Source of the DNA: Globisporangium splendens
Lineage: Eukaryota > Oomycota > Peronosporomycetes > Pythiales > Pythiaceae
Length of the DNA stretch: 64,000 nt
NCBI GenBank assembly: GCA_006386115.1
Contig: VFIW01000031.1
Location: forward strand, 1-64,000
Reading direction: 5' to 3'
This document shows positions 31,243 through 41,050 of this stretch, in pieces. Both the position numbers and the translations under genes were made by a program. Positions within the stretch are counted from its first letter, which is position 1. Each line of letters opens with the position of its first letter. The notes below the pieces were generated by a model. It was not told where the DNA came from and ran no database searches. It was given only the letters and a program-made list of their open reading frames with translations.

Positions 31243-32715
31243 TCATGTCGACAAGTTGATCCCTCGATCGTCACGACTCTCGTATTGCGCTTCTGTGCTA
31301 GCATGACTCGCTGGGCTTCGCAAACTCAAGTCGTTCCTTCCTGAGGCATATTCAGTAGAGCTGCGCGTCTGAGAATCACAAGAAGCAGTGCCCGCCGTGA
31401 GCACTCGAAAAGGCGAAAACAGGTTCTCCATACAAATCAGCGAACTGCCGACTTCGACCATGAAAAACTGCCCAGCCTCTTCGCTCACGAGTTGCATACG
31501 ACCGCCGTAGTCGACGTTGACATCACCTGGAGTTTCGCCTTCTCTATAAGACGTGTAAATGAACCTGCCGTGGGTGTACACGACTTGCTCGCCAGGCGAT
31601 GTATGCTCGCTTTGTCGTCACTCAGTGCCAGATCTCGGGTGAGGCTCTCCACCACCTTGAAGGGAGGATATTGCCTTGGACGGCACGCCAGTGATCGTGA
31701 CAACCTAGCACTCTCTCCCCTCTGGGTCGTAATATGCACCTCGCGAGTAAATGGTCATGGTCCGGTACTTGAACTCGCCTCTCCCGACCGGAGGGTTGGC
31801 GACCACGACGCTCAGTGTGTCGCCTGCAAATATCTGAAGCGTCTGGGAGTTTATAAAGACCGAGAAGATACTGTCAAACGCATCAGGCGCGCGCAGTACT
31901 CGCCACTCACCTGTCACCAATTCGTTGATCGAGCGCGGCAGATTCCGGAATGACTTGGCGAAGCTGAACCGCATCATCTGCATCTGCAGTTCGTGATCCC
32001 GCTCAAATATGAGACTCGATACCCAGTCGAAGAGGGCGACAGAGTGGCCGCGTCCATGGCGCAAATTCTGTAATTGGAACGCGTAGACTCGCTCGAGCGT
32101 CGTGTTCGCGAACGCAACACACTCTTGCTCAGTGTACGATACAAAGTACAGCGGAGGCTCATTTGTGAGAAACTGGACCCAGGAGCCCTGATCGACATCT
32201 TCTCTTCCGCTTGAATGCGAAGCACTCTCGCTCTCGTTCTTGTCTCGTGCTCGTAGCGTGCTATTATCCCGGGATTCAATGCTGTAAATGAGTTGCTCGC
32301 AAATGGCGTCGTGGAACCGATAGTACTTGTCGATTCGGCGGCGTAACGACAGCTGCTCGGCATGCAGAGCCTCTCTCTGAACCAGCAGGTCTACCAATTC
32401 ATCTTGCTGTGTTGGTTTTCCCAAACATGGCGTTTGCTTGAATAGCGTCAGCAGCTTCTGCAACGAGACCGTCAGTGCGCGCTCCTGGGCTTTCATGTCC
32501 GCGAGCGTCACTTTCTTCTTGGGGCTGGCTCGTCGCAGCGAATGCTGGAATGGAGAGTGGCTTTTACCTGCGCGACGAGGACTGCGACGCGCAGCTGAGC
32601 ACTCCGTTCCCTCCATCATAGGCGGTGTGTTGACTGCTTTTCGAAGCTCTGCTCGGTTCAGACGGAAGCACATCGTCAATAATATCGGATCCCATTGACT
32701 CGGTGGTTTTGTCAC
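31243..32715 (-). pseudogene. bZIP-like / START-like paralogue 9, two in-frame stops
   Basis: One frame runs the full length from 32715 to 31243 but contains TAG at 31705-31707 and TGA at 31618-31620, both within the C-terminal domain. Family features are clear: a zipper after PKKKVTLADMKAQERALTV, a second coiled coil (ELVDLLVQREALHAEQLSLR), VQFLTNEPPLYFVSYTEQEC, LFDWVSSLIFERDHE, FAKSFRNLPRSINELV, and the end GQFFMVEVGSSLICMENLF. The basic region is eroded (HSLRRASPKKK) and lacks the Asn and RYR core. After the usual end there is an extra ~45-residue Ser-rich tail. It is divergently placed to paralogue 10. Confidence 0.75.
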
Positions 32716-33274
32716 TCCAAGCAGAAATGACTGAATGCTGAAAAGTTATGACAATTGTGAATCAATGTTTGCATCAATTTTGCTTCGAGACTGAGCGAAG
32801 AAATACCCCAAAGTCAGCATATTTTTGCCACGGTTGGGCAAAATTGATGCATCGTGCCCTATTTTTGAGAAGGAGTGCTTTCGAAGACCTGCATTCAATA
32901 TTGCAATATTGACACTGACAATTGTTTGTCCTCGACATCAAAACGAAATTACTTTGCTTTTTTGACACTTCCTTGCACAGCGAGTTTCTGCTGCCGAATG
33001 TGCTTCGACAGTCGAAAGACGTATTTTTGTGAATCATATCCACTTCATTATGCTCAATGATAACAATGAATAACCCGTACAACATTTCATACTACAATAG
33101 TAATGAAACATATTCAACTAACTGCAACACATCTATATAAATGAATATATCGGACAAGTTGGCTTCAATATGATCCGTCCCTAATTGCGACGAAGCGACG
33201 TCCCTCTTGCGTACGTAACATGCCCACCATCTCTTTTTTTTTCTCGGTACTGCCACTTGGAGAACGCCAGCCTC
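32716..33274. other. Divergent promoter region between paralogues 9 and 10
   Basis: This 559-bp AT-rich spacer separates two outward-facing family members and must hold both promoters. I recognise no specific element. Confidence 0.5.
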
Positions 33275-34681
33275 ATGAGCGCCGCCTTCGCTGGCGGTTC
33301 GCGCGCGCGTCCTGACGCCGACACTGCTGCAGGCATGCCGATCCCTTCTGGGTGCAGCAACGAGCCGCGTGGAGCTGCTCATGCCGCAGCAGCAGACGCA
33401 ACAGACGACGCGCTGCGAGAGACGCAGCGACGCCGCCACCGCGAGAAGATCACGCGGTACCGCCACAAGAAGAAGGCTACGATAGGCGCCATGAAGCTGC
33501 AGGAGCAGGTGCTGTGCGCACAGCTCACGAGCATGCTCGAGCTGCACATGGCGCACTCGCAGTCGTACCAGCCGCTGCAGCTCTCGCCCCAGCGGCGACA
33601 AAGAGGAGAACGTGATGAGAATGCGACCGATGCGCTTCAAGCCCAGAGACGCGCTTGGGGCGCACGAAGTCCGACGGCGATGGACAACTTTGTGCGCGTG
33701 CTCACGGAGAAAAAGAAGCTGCAGCGTGAACAAAGCGTGCTGCGCAAACAGGTCGACACATTCCACGCCTTCCACGACGCTGTGCACCAAACCATCCACG
33801 ACGAGCTCATTGAACACAAGGACGGCCGCTCTCTACGGCATGCAAGAGGTACACGTGGTAGTAAAGACGATGGCAGCGACGGCCAGCAACTTGACAGTGC
33901 AGACGGATGCTGGGTAACATTTGCCGCGCACGAGGCGCCGTTCCACTATGTGCCGTATACGCCGCAGGAGTGCTACGCATCGGTCACGCAAACCATGCGG
34001 CAGGTGTTTGATTTCCAGAAGCAGGCACTCGGTGGCGCTCAAGTTGACAATCTCCACATGATCAAGCTCTTCGACTGGACCGCGACGCTGCAGCTGGAAT
34101 GGGACGACGCGCTGCAGATGACGATGATCCGGTACCAGTTCACGAAAACGTTCCGGAACCCCGCGCGCGCGCTCGAGCAGGTCGTCGACGCCGAGTGGGC
34201 GATCCTGCACGACCCCAAGCTGTACCAGCAGATCCACTGCGTGCCTGTGTGTTCCCACGTGCTGCAGCGTGTGGGCGACGACATCAGCGTCGTGCTCCTG
34301 AACGCGCCGGACCCCGAGCAAACACTCAAGTTCCGCAGCATCTCGATATTCTCACGCAATGCGTATGAGACGCCACTCGGGAAGAAGGGGTACCTGGTGA
34401 CCATGGCCAAGCAGCGAAGGCGCGATCTCAAGAGTCAGCTGACCTCGGCGGGCGAGCGAGTCGTGTACACCTCGGGCGGGTTCCTGCACACGATCTTCAC
34501 GTCCCATGTCTCCCAGGATGACGGCGCACAGTACATCGAGGTCGAGTATGGCGGCTGTGTGCCCGTGCTCAGCGAAGCGCAGGGACGCTTTCTCATGGCC
34601 GACCTCGGCAGCGCGTGCATCCGCCTCGAGAGCATGCTGTTCCCATTCCGAGTCCTGAGAAGCGACACGGAAGGTGGATAA
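33275..34681 (+). CDS. bZIP-like / START-like paralogue 10
   Basis: The start at ATG 33275 (MSAAFAGGSRARPD) is chosen; the frame is open another 30 codons upstream without an ATG. 468 residues. The basic region RRRHREKITRYRHKKKAT has Lys58 in place of the invariant Asn. The zipper (QVLCAQLTSMLELHMAHSQ) is closest to paralogues 4 and 5. The second coiled coil is FVRVLTEKKKLQREQSVLRK. The C-terminal domain starts near ~215 (APFHYVPYTPQEC) with LFDWTATLQLEWDD, FTKTFRNPARALEQVV, LNAPDPEQTLKFRSISIFSR and GRFLMADLGSACIRLESML. It is the last member of the array; the next gene is an unrelated transporter. Confidence 0.85.
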   Translation: MSAAFAGGSRARPDADTAAGMPIPSGCSNEPRGAAHAAAADATDDALRETQRRRHREKITRYRHKKKATIGAMKLQEQVLCAQLTSMLELHMAHSQSYQPLQLSPQRRQRGERDENATDALQAQRRAWGARSPTAMDNFVRVLTEKKKLQREQSVLRKQVDTFHAFHDAVHQTIHDELIEHKDGRSLRHARGTRGSKDDGSDGQQLDSADGCWVTFAAHEAPFHYVPYTPQECYASVTQTMRQVFDFQKQALGGAQVDNLHMIKLFDWTATLQLEWDDALQMTMIRYQFTKTFRNPARALEQVVDAEWAILHDPKLYQQIHCVPVCSHVLQRVGDDISVVLLNAPDPEQTLKFRSISIFSRNAYETPLGKKGYLVTMAKQRRRDLKSQLTSAGERVVYTSGGFLHTIFTSHVSQDDGAQYIEVEYGGCVPVLSEAQGRFLMADLGSACIRLESMLFPFRVLRSDTEGG

Positions 34682-35604
34682 TAAGAGCTGATGATCCTTT
34701 TTCCTCTCAAGCCCTGTTTCGCTAGTGAATGCAAGGAATTGCGTGCTGGATGGAGTTGTGTTGGAGAGTTGTAGTATGGCTTTGCGAATGGCAAGTTTCT
34801 AAGAGTGAGTGAAGAAACAAACCTGGTATCTTCAGCATCAGAGCTTCGAACAAATTTGGCAGCTTGGAATTTCTCCATTGGCACAAGCAAAGAGTTTTGC
34901 TGATTGGCTTCCGGCCAAAGTGTGGTTCTGTTGCAAGAGATACAAAACACTGAAGAAGAATCGCCGAAAGGAGCCAAGTAGGTTCTGCTTTGGCTTCGGC
35001 AGATAAAGCTAACTTTAGCGACGCGAATGAAACGACAGCGACGGAACTCGAACTTGGATCACCAGTACAATTGTTAGATTATCCCGAACTGCAGTGTTCC
35101 TCGTCAGCTTTGCTTTGAATTGCGAATCAAAAAACGAATGGTGACGGTGCGAGAACGCTGACGCCTGCGTCATCAACTGAAGCTGCGTCTCTGCCGTATC
35201 ATGCGCACCTCCGTTGAAGTGGTACCACCTCATATCCGAACTTAATGAACTCCAAAATGACACCTTCGCGCAACCTTCCGACCTTTCGCAGTAATCAGGT
35301 CAGGGCTTTTCTCTGCTTCAGCAGTGTTCAGAATTAGTAACAGCCCCGCATCTCGTACCTACTTTGTGTATAGCAGACCTCCTGCCAAATAAATCAAATA
35401 TACCGTTTACAATCCCTTACAAAAAATAGTTATTCTGGCTGAATGTATGGTCTGTGTCAGCTGTCCCTTTAAACGGTGACAGGCGCGGCGATCTTGCGAT
35501 CTGGTGGGTGTGGGGAGGGGGGAAGAACAAAGCACCAAACGGCTTCTCCCTCACTCTCCATCTTCCAAGCAGCACCGCGTCTCTCTATCCTTTCCCTCGT
35601 GAAG
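34682..35604. other. Intergenic between the bZIP-like array and the transporter
   Basis: It marks the right boundary of the array. No gene is recognised; the last 80 bp are CT-rich and probably the transporter leader. Confidence 0.5.
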
Positions 35605-37573
35605 ATGCAGCACAGCCAGAGCGACGTGGCGCTCGGCACCAAGAACGGCAGCTGGGCCGAGCTCAAGGTCGCCGAGGGGCTCAAGAAGCGCTCCAACACG
35701 GCGCAGAACCTGCAGTTCTATGGTGCGTCCTCCCGTGCGCTTGACCAGCGTCTCTGCCTCATGATTGCCTGTGCGGAATCACTCACATGATGTCTTTGCA
35801 TTGTGTTGCTTGCATGTGCACTTGATGCTTGTGACTCGCAGTGGAGGAGCAGAAGCGATTGTATCAGGAGCTGCCGTTCATGGCGCTCCCGGGCATGCGT
35901 CGCCAGAGTTTCCAGCGCGAGCGCAGCTTTTCCAACCTCAAATCGAGAAGCTCCTGGGGGAGTTTCACCAACCTCGTGCAGGTAAAATTCGCTCTTGTTC
36001 ATTGCAATGACTGCTATGCATCATGGAACCAACTGATTGGGATTGTGCAACGTTTGTGCGCATGTTGAACCTTATGATGATATGATAGCGTGGCGAAGAT
36101 CAGCCGTTGCTCGGGGAACCCGACGAGTTCCCAGAGCCTGGCTACACGGTGCCATTGCTGGCGTCGTGCTGCGTGGCGCTCATGAGTGCGTTCCAGTTTG
36201 GCTACAACACGGGTGTCACGGGCGCCATCAATCCGGTGTGTGCATGGATCATGTATCATTCTACTGCCTTTGCCCTTGATCTCACCAGTGACGTTGACTT
36301 GTTATCTGCTGCCTCTTGCATGTTGCAGGATCTTGTGTTCCCTGGTCACACAGAGCTGGAATGGGCCGTGTCTGTGTCCATTTTTGCCATCGGTGGTCCC
36401 ATCGGCTCGCTCACGGCGGGCAAGCTGAGCAACTCGCTCGGTCGTAAGAAAGCGCTGCTCGTCGACTCGTTCCTGTTCATCATCGCCGGCGCGCTCATGG
36501 CGTTCGCGTACAACATCTACATGCTCATCGTCGGTCGTTTCATCGTTGGTTTCGCGTCCGGCACGGTCAGCGTGGTCGTGCCATTGTACTTGGGTGAATT
36601 GGCGCCACCGAACCTTCGTGGTGCGCTCGGTACGGGCTACCAGTTTGGCGTCGTCATCGGTATCTTGGCTGCGGACCTGCTCGCGTTTGGGTTCTCGGGT
36701 CCAAGCGACGGTCTCGCGCAGCCAGGCTGGCGCTTCATGATGGGGTTCACCATCATCCCAGCGATTCTGCAGATTGCGCTGTCGTCTCTACTCACGGAGA
36801 GTCCTCGTTGGTTGCTCACGAAGAACCGCCCGAAGGAGGCTGCCGATATTCTGCGTCGCCTGCGTGGCTCCACGGACGTGTATGAAGAAATCGACAGCAT
36901 TTGCTCGGCGAGCGACAACGAATCTGGCGACATGGGCATCTGGGCTGTGCTCTCGGACCGTAGCATTCGACTCCCATTGATCATCGGCATCGTGTTGCAA
37001 CTCGCGCAGCAGTTCAGTGGCATCAACGCCGTGATGTTTTACGCGAATCTGTTCTTCAAGAATGTGGGGCTGCAGGATCCGCTTGTGGGCACATGCTTGG
37101 TCGGTACAGTGAACGTGATCTCGACTGGTGTGGCGCTCATGTTGATGGACACGGCGGGTCGTCGTCCGCTGTTGATCTACTCGGCGATTGGCATGATCAC
37201 GTCGTTGTTCATTTTGACGCTGGGTCTGCTGAAGTACCTCCCGTTCGCGAGCATGGTGAGTGTGGGCGGCGTGATGTGTTTCGTGTGGTTCTTCGAGATC
37301 GGCTTGGGTCCAATCCCATGGTTGATCGTGGCCGAGATGTTCCCAGCCAAGCCGCGCGCCACCGCCATGTCGATCGCGACGATGGTCAACTGGATCTGCA
37401 GTTTCATCGTCGGCCTCGTGTTCCCGACGATGCAGAGCCGCTTGAACGAGTTCTCGTTCGTGCCGTTCATGACGTGCATGATCTTTGCTCTCGTGTTCAT
37501 CTTGAAGTACGTGCCGGAGACCAAGGGCAAGACCATCTTGGAAATCCAGGTGGAGCTCAGCCAGAAAAAGTAG
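35605..37573 (+). CDS. GLUT-type hexose transporter (MFS), four exons
   Basis: The exon model is 35605-35722, 35842-35981, 36089-36235 and 36329-37573, all with GT...AG borders and consistent phases, giving 549 residues. The third intron is 93 bp with no stop, so it reads through in frame in raw sequence. The first ~90 residues form a cytosolic tail with Ser/Arg-rich sequence (QSFQRERSFSNLKSRSSW), possibly phosphorylated. The MFS sugar-porter signatures are all present: QFGYNTGVTGAINP in TM1, the G-R-K-K loop, GRFIVGFASG and PLYLGELAPPNLRGALG, ESPRWLL, QQFSGINAVMFYA in TM7, DTAGRRPL, GPIPWLIVAEMFP in TM10 and PETKGKT at the C-terminus. It probably carries glucose or related hexoses at the plasma membrane by facilitated transport. 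Confidence 0.92.
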
Positions 37574-38041
37574 AGCAGCAGATGCGAAAGCGCCTGACCT
37601 GGTCAGCAGATCAACGTTTAGGACGTCGTTCCTGGTAATCCAAGGACTGTAACGGCGCTTTGTATGTTCCACTAAGTGAGTCAGGCAGGTCTTTAACCGG
37701 ATTATATCAAATCTTTCACGTGAACGGACTCTGCTGGTGACATACACAAAATGGCTTTCCTTTGCTCTGTTAAGATTACCGGAAGCAGATCGATCAAAAA
37801 ATAAAAACAACAGACAAATAAAGGCAAACAGAAGCACGTATTTTGCACCTAGGACTGGCTGGCTGGTTGGACTGGGACTGACGGAGCACAGACCTGATAA
37901 ATGGTTGACTTGTCTCGCTCACTCGCTACTTCGTTGCCTTCAATGCACATGATGCCACTCGTGTCTTCTCTCCGCCTTGTTGCGCAGCTCCCGAGTCGAA
38001 TGTACAAACAGCCTCGCTTTAGCTTACGCACGGATGCCGAT
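37574..38041. other. Convergent 3' regions
   Basis: The spacer lies between the transporter and the mucin/TRP gene, both ending here. AATAAA-like sequence near 37800-37820 may serve as polyadenylation signal for the transporter. No gene is seen. Confidence 0.45.
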
Positions 38042-41000
38042 TTACAGGTCCACCTCGTTGTTGCGGTACGCTCCAGGACCATTCTCGTGCACAACGACAG
38101 TGTGCGTGCGGCGGCTCGGCTGCAAGTTTCGCAACTTCCCAGGCTGGTTTCCGACTTCGGACTGGAGCTTGAAGCGATCCTGCGACTGGTGCTGGTAGTG
38201 CTGCGAGCCCTCTTCCAGTATCGCCGTGTCATGCGGATCCTGTCGGTTCTCTCCCAACGCGAAAAATTGTTCCGTTCCGTCGCGGTTGTTCGTCGTCGTG
38301 ATCGCAGGCGTCTTGTCGTCATCTCCGCCTTGGCTTTTCAGCTTCCACGTGCGGTAGAAAATGTAGACTTGACGGATCATCAGACACACCAGCACCAACA
38401 CCTGAAGTCCGATAATCGCAAAGCCCACACCTTCGCGCAAGTCAAGCGGAATGTCCGCGTTGAAGGAAGTGGCCGAAGAGATCAAGAAGAACGACAAGAA
38501 CAGCGCCGAGATCTTGATGATGATCACAAACGATGATGTCTTCTGCACGAACTGAGTCGGGTACGGCTGCTTGACCTCCAGGTAGAACAGGAACGCGATG
38601 TGGAGCGCAATCATGACAACGATTTGCCACAGCCCACTAAGCCAGACCATGCCAGTCGTCATACCGCACATCAGCGCGAGCAACAGCTTTGGTGCAAAGA
38701 AGTAACGTCCTTCAAACTTGTACTCGTCGTAAAGCGGTCCATACCGGGCGTGGACGCGCTTGTCAAAGTGGTCTTTCGTGCCGAGATCGCGCAGCTCGTC
38801 TTCGTGGTTCTTGATGACGATGAAGCCGTACATAATCGTACCGATTGCCAGCACAAGCACCGCAAAGATGGACAAGAACAAACTCGCGTCAACGCGGTTG
38901 TTGTCAATGCACCAGCAGAACTGGAACGTAGCCGTGACACCGATGACGTACTCGGAGAGGATCAAGATCATCATGAGCACACCGATAGCCTTGTCGAGCC
39001 ACTTTCTCGAGAACGCACCAAAATCGTCCACAAACAAGTAGCAAATCGCCATCACAATGCCGTACACGATGAACAACCCCACAATCAACGCGCCAATGCC
39101 AGCAACCGTCAAGTAAAACAGCATGTCCGTCTCCACACCGATCAACTGCGCATAGCGTTCCATACCCTGTGTCTGGTTGGTTGCACTCGTGTTGTCGGAA
39201 AGGCGACGGCTAGTGGTCGTTGTCTTGTTCGATGCTTTGCCGAAAGGAAGGAACGTGAACCCTGCAGAGGACATTCGCTTGCCCATGTCCTCGACGAATC
39301 GCGGACGCGCATCGAGGTTCATTTGGTTGATCATCACGCCGAACTGGCAAAGATCCACGGCAGCCATCATCACACCGACACTCGCACCAGCGGTGACACC
39401 ACTAGCGACACCAGCCGACGTCGACCCCATGACCGTACCAGCAATGCTGGCAATGCCGCCGACAGCCACAGAGACTGTGGCTGCACTCCCACCAATGACA
39501 GTTGTCGCGATACTGACCTTGTCGATCGCTGTCTTCGGTTGACCATCTGCCCAGTGATTGCTGTCAGCGAGACCCTTGTCCACAGGCACGGTGAGTGCTG
39601 CTGGCAGTGAGCTTGTCGAGCTGCTCGAGTTGGAGGTGCTCTTACCCACGATCAAGTTGTTGCATTTGCACGCGCTGAACGAGGATTCGCCCTCGTAGCC
39701 GCACTGCTTATCCGCCGTCATGGTCAAGTTCGCGAACGGCTGCTCCACGACTCCCGTGATCGCCGAGCTCGCGCCACCGTACCGCATCAGCTGCAAGAAG
39801 TTGAGGTTCTGATAAATGGTCGAGTCGATTCCGTCGTCAGCAGTGTAGTCCCAGACACCGTCCGTGCATTTTGGGAAGCGGCACACCGACATGCACATTT
39901 TCATGTTTGTGATCATCGTGCTCGATTGCGTGCCCGAGTAAATGAGGCACTGGGTCTGCGCGACCGCCGCCGCGACGTCGAGATCGGCATCGCCACACTT
40001 GAGGCCAAGCTTGGCCCAGGCTCCGTAGAAATTGGCATCGCAACTGAAAGTTCCCGTAGAAGCGGTGGTAGTGGTGGTGGTCGAAGTGGTCGCACTGGAC
40101 GAACTGCCGGACGAGGTCGAGGTCGAAGGAGCTGAGGTGTCTGACGACGATGATGAAGCTGGCGCATTGGTCGTCGTGACCGCAGGTGCGGTCGTAGTGG
40201 TCTTGACGGTCGTCGTAGGCGTTGAAGAAGGCGTCGGCGTCTTGGTGGAGGTGGCGCTTGGTGCTGCCGTCGTTGGCGTCGGCACAATACCAGTCTCGGA
40301 TCCAGCAGCAAGGAAACGACGGGTCGTGCTGTCACCCGATCCATCGCCCGCCGTTGGCGCCGCTGTGCTCGGCGCTGGCGTCTTCGTGGTCGCCGCCGGT
40401 GTCTTGGTGGTCGGTTGCGGTGTCGTCGTCTTCGTCGTCTTGGTCGTCGGTGATGGCGACGGCTGAGGCGTCGGGGTCTTGGTCGCCTCGTCAGCGGATC
40501 CGGCGTCGACGGTCCCAGCGCCTGATCCCGTCGTCTCCGTGGTCGTCGAGTCCTGGCTGCCGACAGTGACGTCCGAGCCGCTCGAGCCGTCGGCACTGCC
40601 GTCGCTCGTGGTCGATCCGCTCGCCGACGGCGTCGTGCTCGTCGCGGTGTTCAGCTCGGACTGGACATTGCTCGACGTCGGCATCGAGTACCGGAACGCG
40701 CACGTCACGGTCCTCGATGAAGACGTGGATGAACCCGAACTGGACGTCGTCGACGTCGCTGGAGTCAACGCCGTCGTGGACGTCGAAGTCGAAGTCGAAG
40801 TAGACGAAGTCGTCGACGGCGCCGTCGTGACCGTCGTCGTCGTAGCTGTCGTCGTACTCGGCGAGGGCGTCTTGGTCGTCGTCGGTTCTGGCGCCGTTGT
40901 CGTCGTGCTGGTGGTGGCCGCGAACGCCGACACCGTGAGCGACGACGGGATCGTGGCCGAGAGCTCGCCCACAGCGATCACGTTGCTCTCGCTGTCATTC

Positions 41001-41050
41001 GCGCGCACGGCCACTGCGACGCAGGCCGCGAGCAGCAGGAACGTCTTCAT
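38042..41050 (-). CDS. Mucin-like surface protein fused to a TRP/Flc-type membrane domain
   Basis: 1002 residues from the ATG at 41050, chosen because it begins directly with a signal peptide (MKTFLLLAACVAVAVRA). Two Thr/Ser/Pro-rich stretches (~25-330) are mucin-like and likely heavily O-glycosylated. A Cys-rich ectodomain follows (C near FSCDANFYGAWAKLGLKC to CKCNN, about ten Cys). Then comes a Gly/Ala/Ser-rich hydrophobic segment (GVASGVTAGASVGVMM) and about eight further membrane helices. These contain YGPLYDEYKFEGRYFFAPKL and the pattern of the fungal TRP/Flc (PF06011) family, proteins linked to calcium, FAD or polycystin-like channel functions. The cytosolic tail is ~90 residues, charged and Gln/His-rich. 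Family placement is by remembered pattern. It may act as a wall- or host-contact sensor; that is inference. Confidence 0.8.
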   Translation of the reverse strand: MKTFLLLAACVAVAVRANDSESNVIAVGELSATIPSSLTVSAFAATTSTTTTAPEPTTTKTPSPSTTTATTTTVTTAPSTTSSTSTSTSTSTTALTPATSTTSSSGSSTSSSRTVTCAFRYSMPTSSNVQSELNTATSTTPSASGSTTSDGSADGSSGSDVTVGSQDSTTTETTGSGAGTVDAGSADEATKTPTPQPSPSPTTKTTKTTTPQPTTKTPAATTKTPAPSTAAPTAGDGSGDSTTRRFLAAGSETGIVPTPTTAAPSATSTKTPTPSSTPTTTVKTTTTAPAVTTTNAPASSSSSDTSAPSTSTSSGSSSSATTSTTTTTTASTGTFSCDANFYGAWAKLGLKCGDADLDVAAAVAQTQCLIYSGTQSSTMITNMKMCMSVCRFPKCTDGVWDYTADDGIDSTIYQNLNFLQLMRYGGASSAITGVVEQPFANLTMTADKQCGYEGESSFSACKCNNLIVGKSTSNSSSSTSSLPAALTVPVDKGLADSNHWADGQPKTAIDKVSIATTVIGGSAATVSVAVGGIASIAGTVMGSTSAGVASGVTAGASVGVMMAAVDLCQFGVMINQMNLDARPRFVEDMGKRMSSAGFTFLPFGKASNKTTTTSRRLSDNTSATNQTQGMERYAQLIGVETDMLFYLTVAGIGALIVGLFIVYGIVMAICYLFVDDFGAFSRKWLDKAIGVLMMILILSEYVIGVTATFQFCWCIDNNRVDASLFLSIFAVLVLAIGTIMYGFIVIKNHEDELRDLGTKDHFDKRVHARYGPLYDEYKFEGRYFFAPKLLLALMCGMTTGMVWLSGLWQIVVMIALHIAFLFYLEVKQPYPTQFVQKTSSFVIIIKISALFLSFFLISSATSFNADIPLDLREGVGFAIIGLQVLVLVCLMIRQVYIFYRTWKLKSQGGDDDKTPAITTTNNRDGTEQFFALGENRQDPHDTAILEEGSQHYQHQSQDRFKLQSEVGNQPGKLRNLQPSRRTHTVVVHENGPGAYRNNEVDL

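Noticed and set aside
36236..36328. Apparent in-frame coding insert in the transporter
   Set aside because: It has GT...CAG borders, is exactly 93 bp and its translation interrupts the conserved TM1-TM2 region; it is a stop-free intron.
36788..37837. Minus-strand open frame (349 codons)
   Set aside because: Antisense shadow of the hexose transporter.
38600..39610. Plus-strand open frame (336 codons) rich in His/Arg/Gln
   Set aside because: Antisense shadow of the membrane part of the mucin/TRP gene.
39700..40060. Elicitin domain in the mucin/TRP protein
   Set aside because: The Cys spacing and the LxxC/NCxL pattern of elicitins do not fit the Cys-rich ectodomain.
40100..40900. Plus-strand Val/Gly-rich open frame
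   Set aside because: It is the complement of the Thr/Ser/Pro mucin repeats; reversal of these codons automatically yields Val/Gly/Ala-rich frames.
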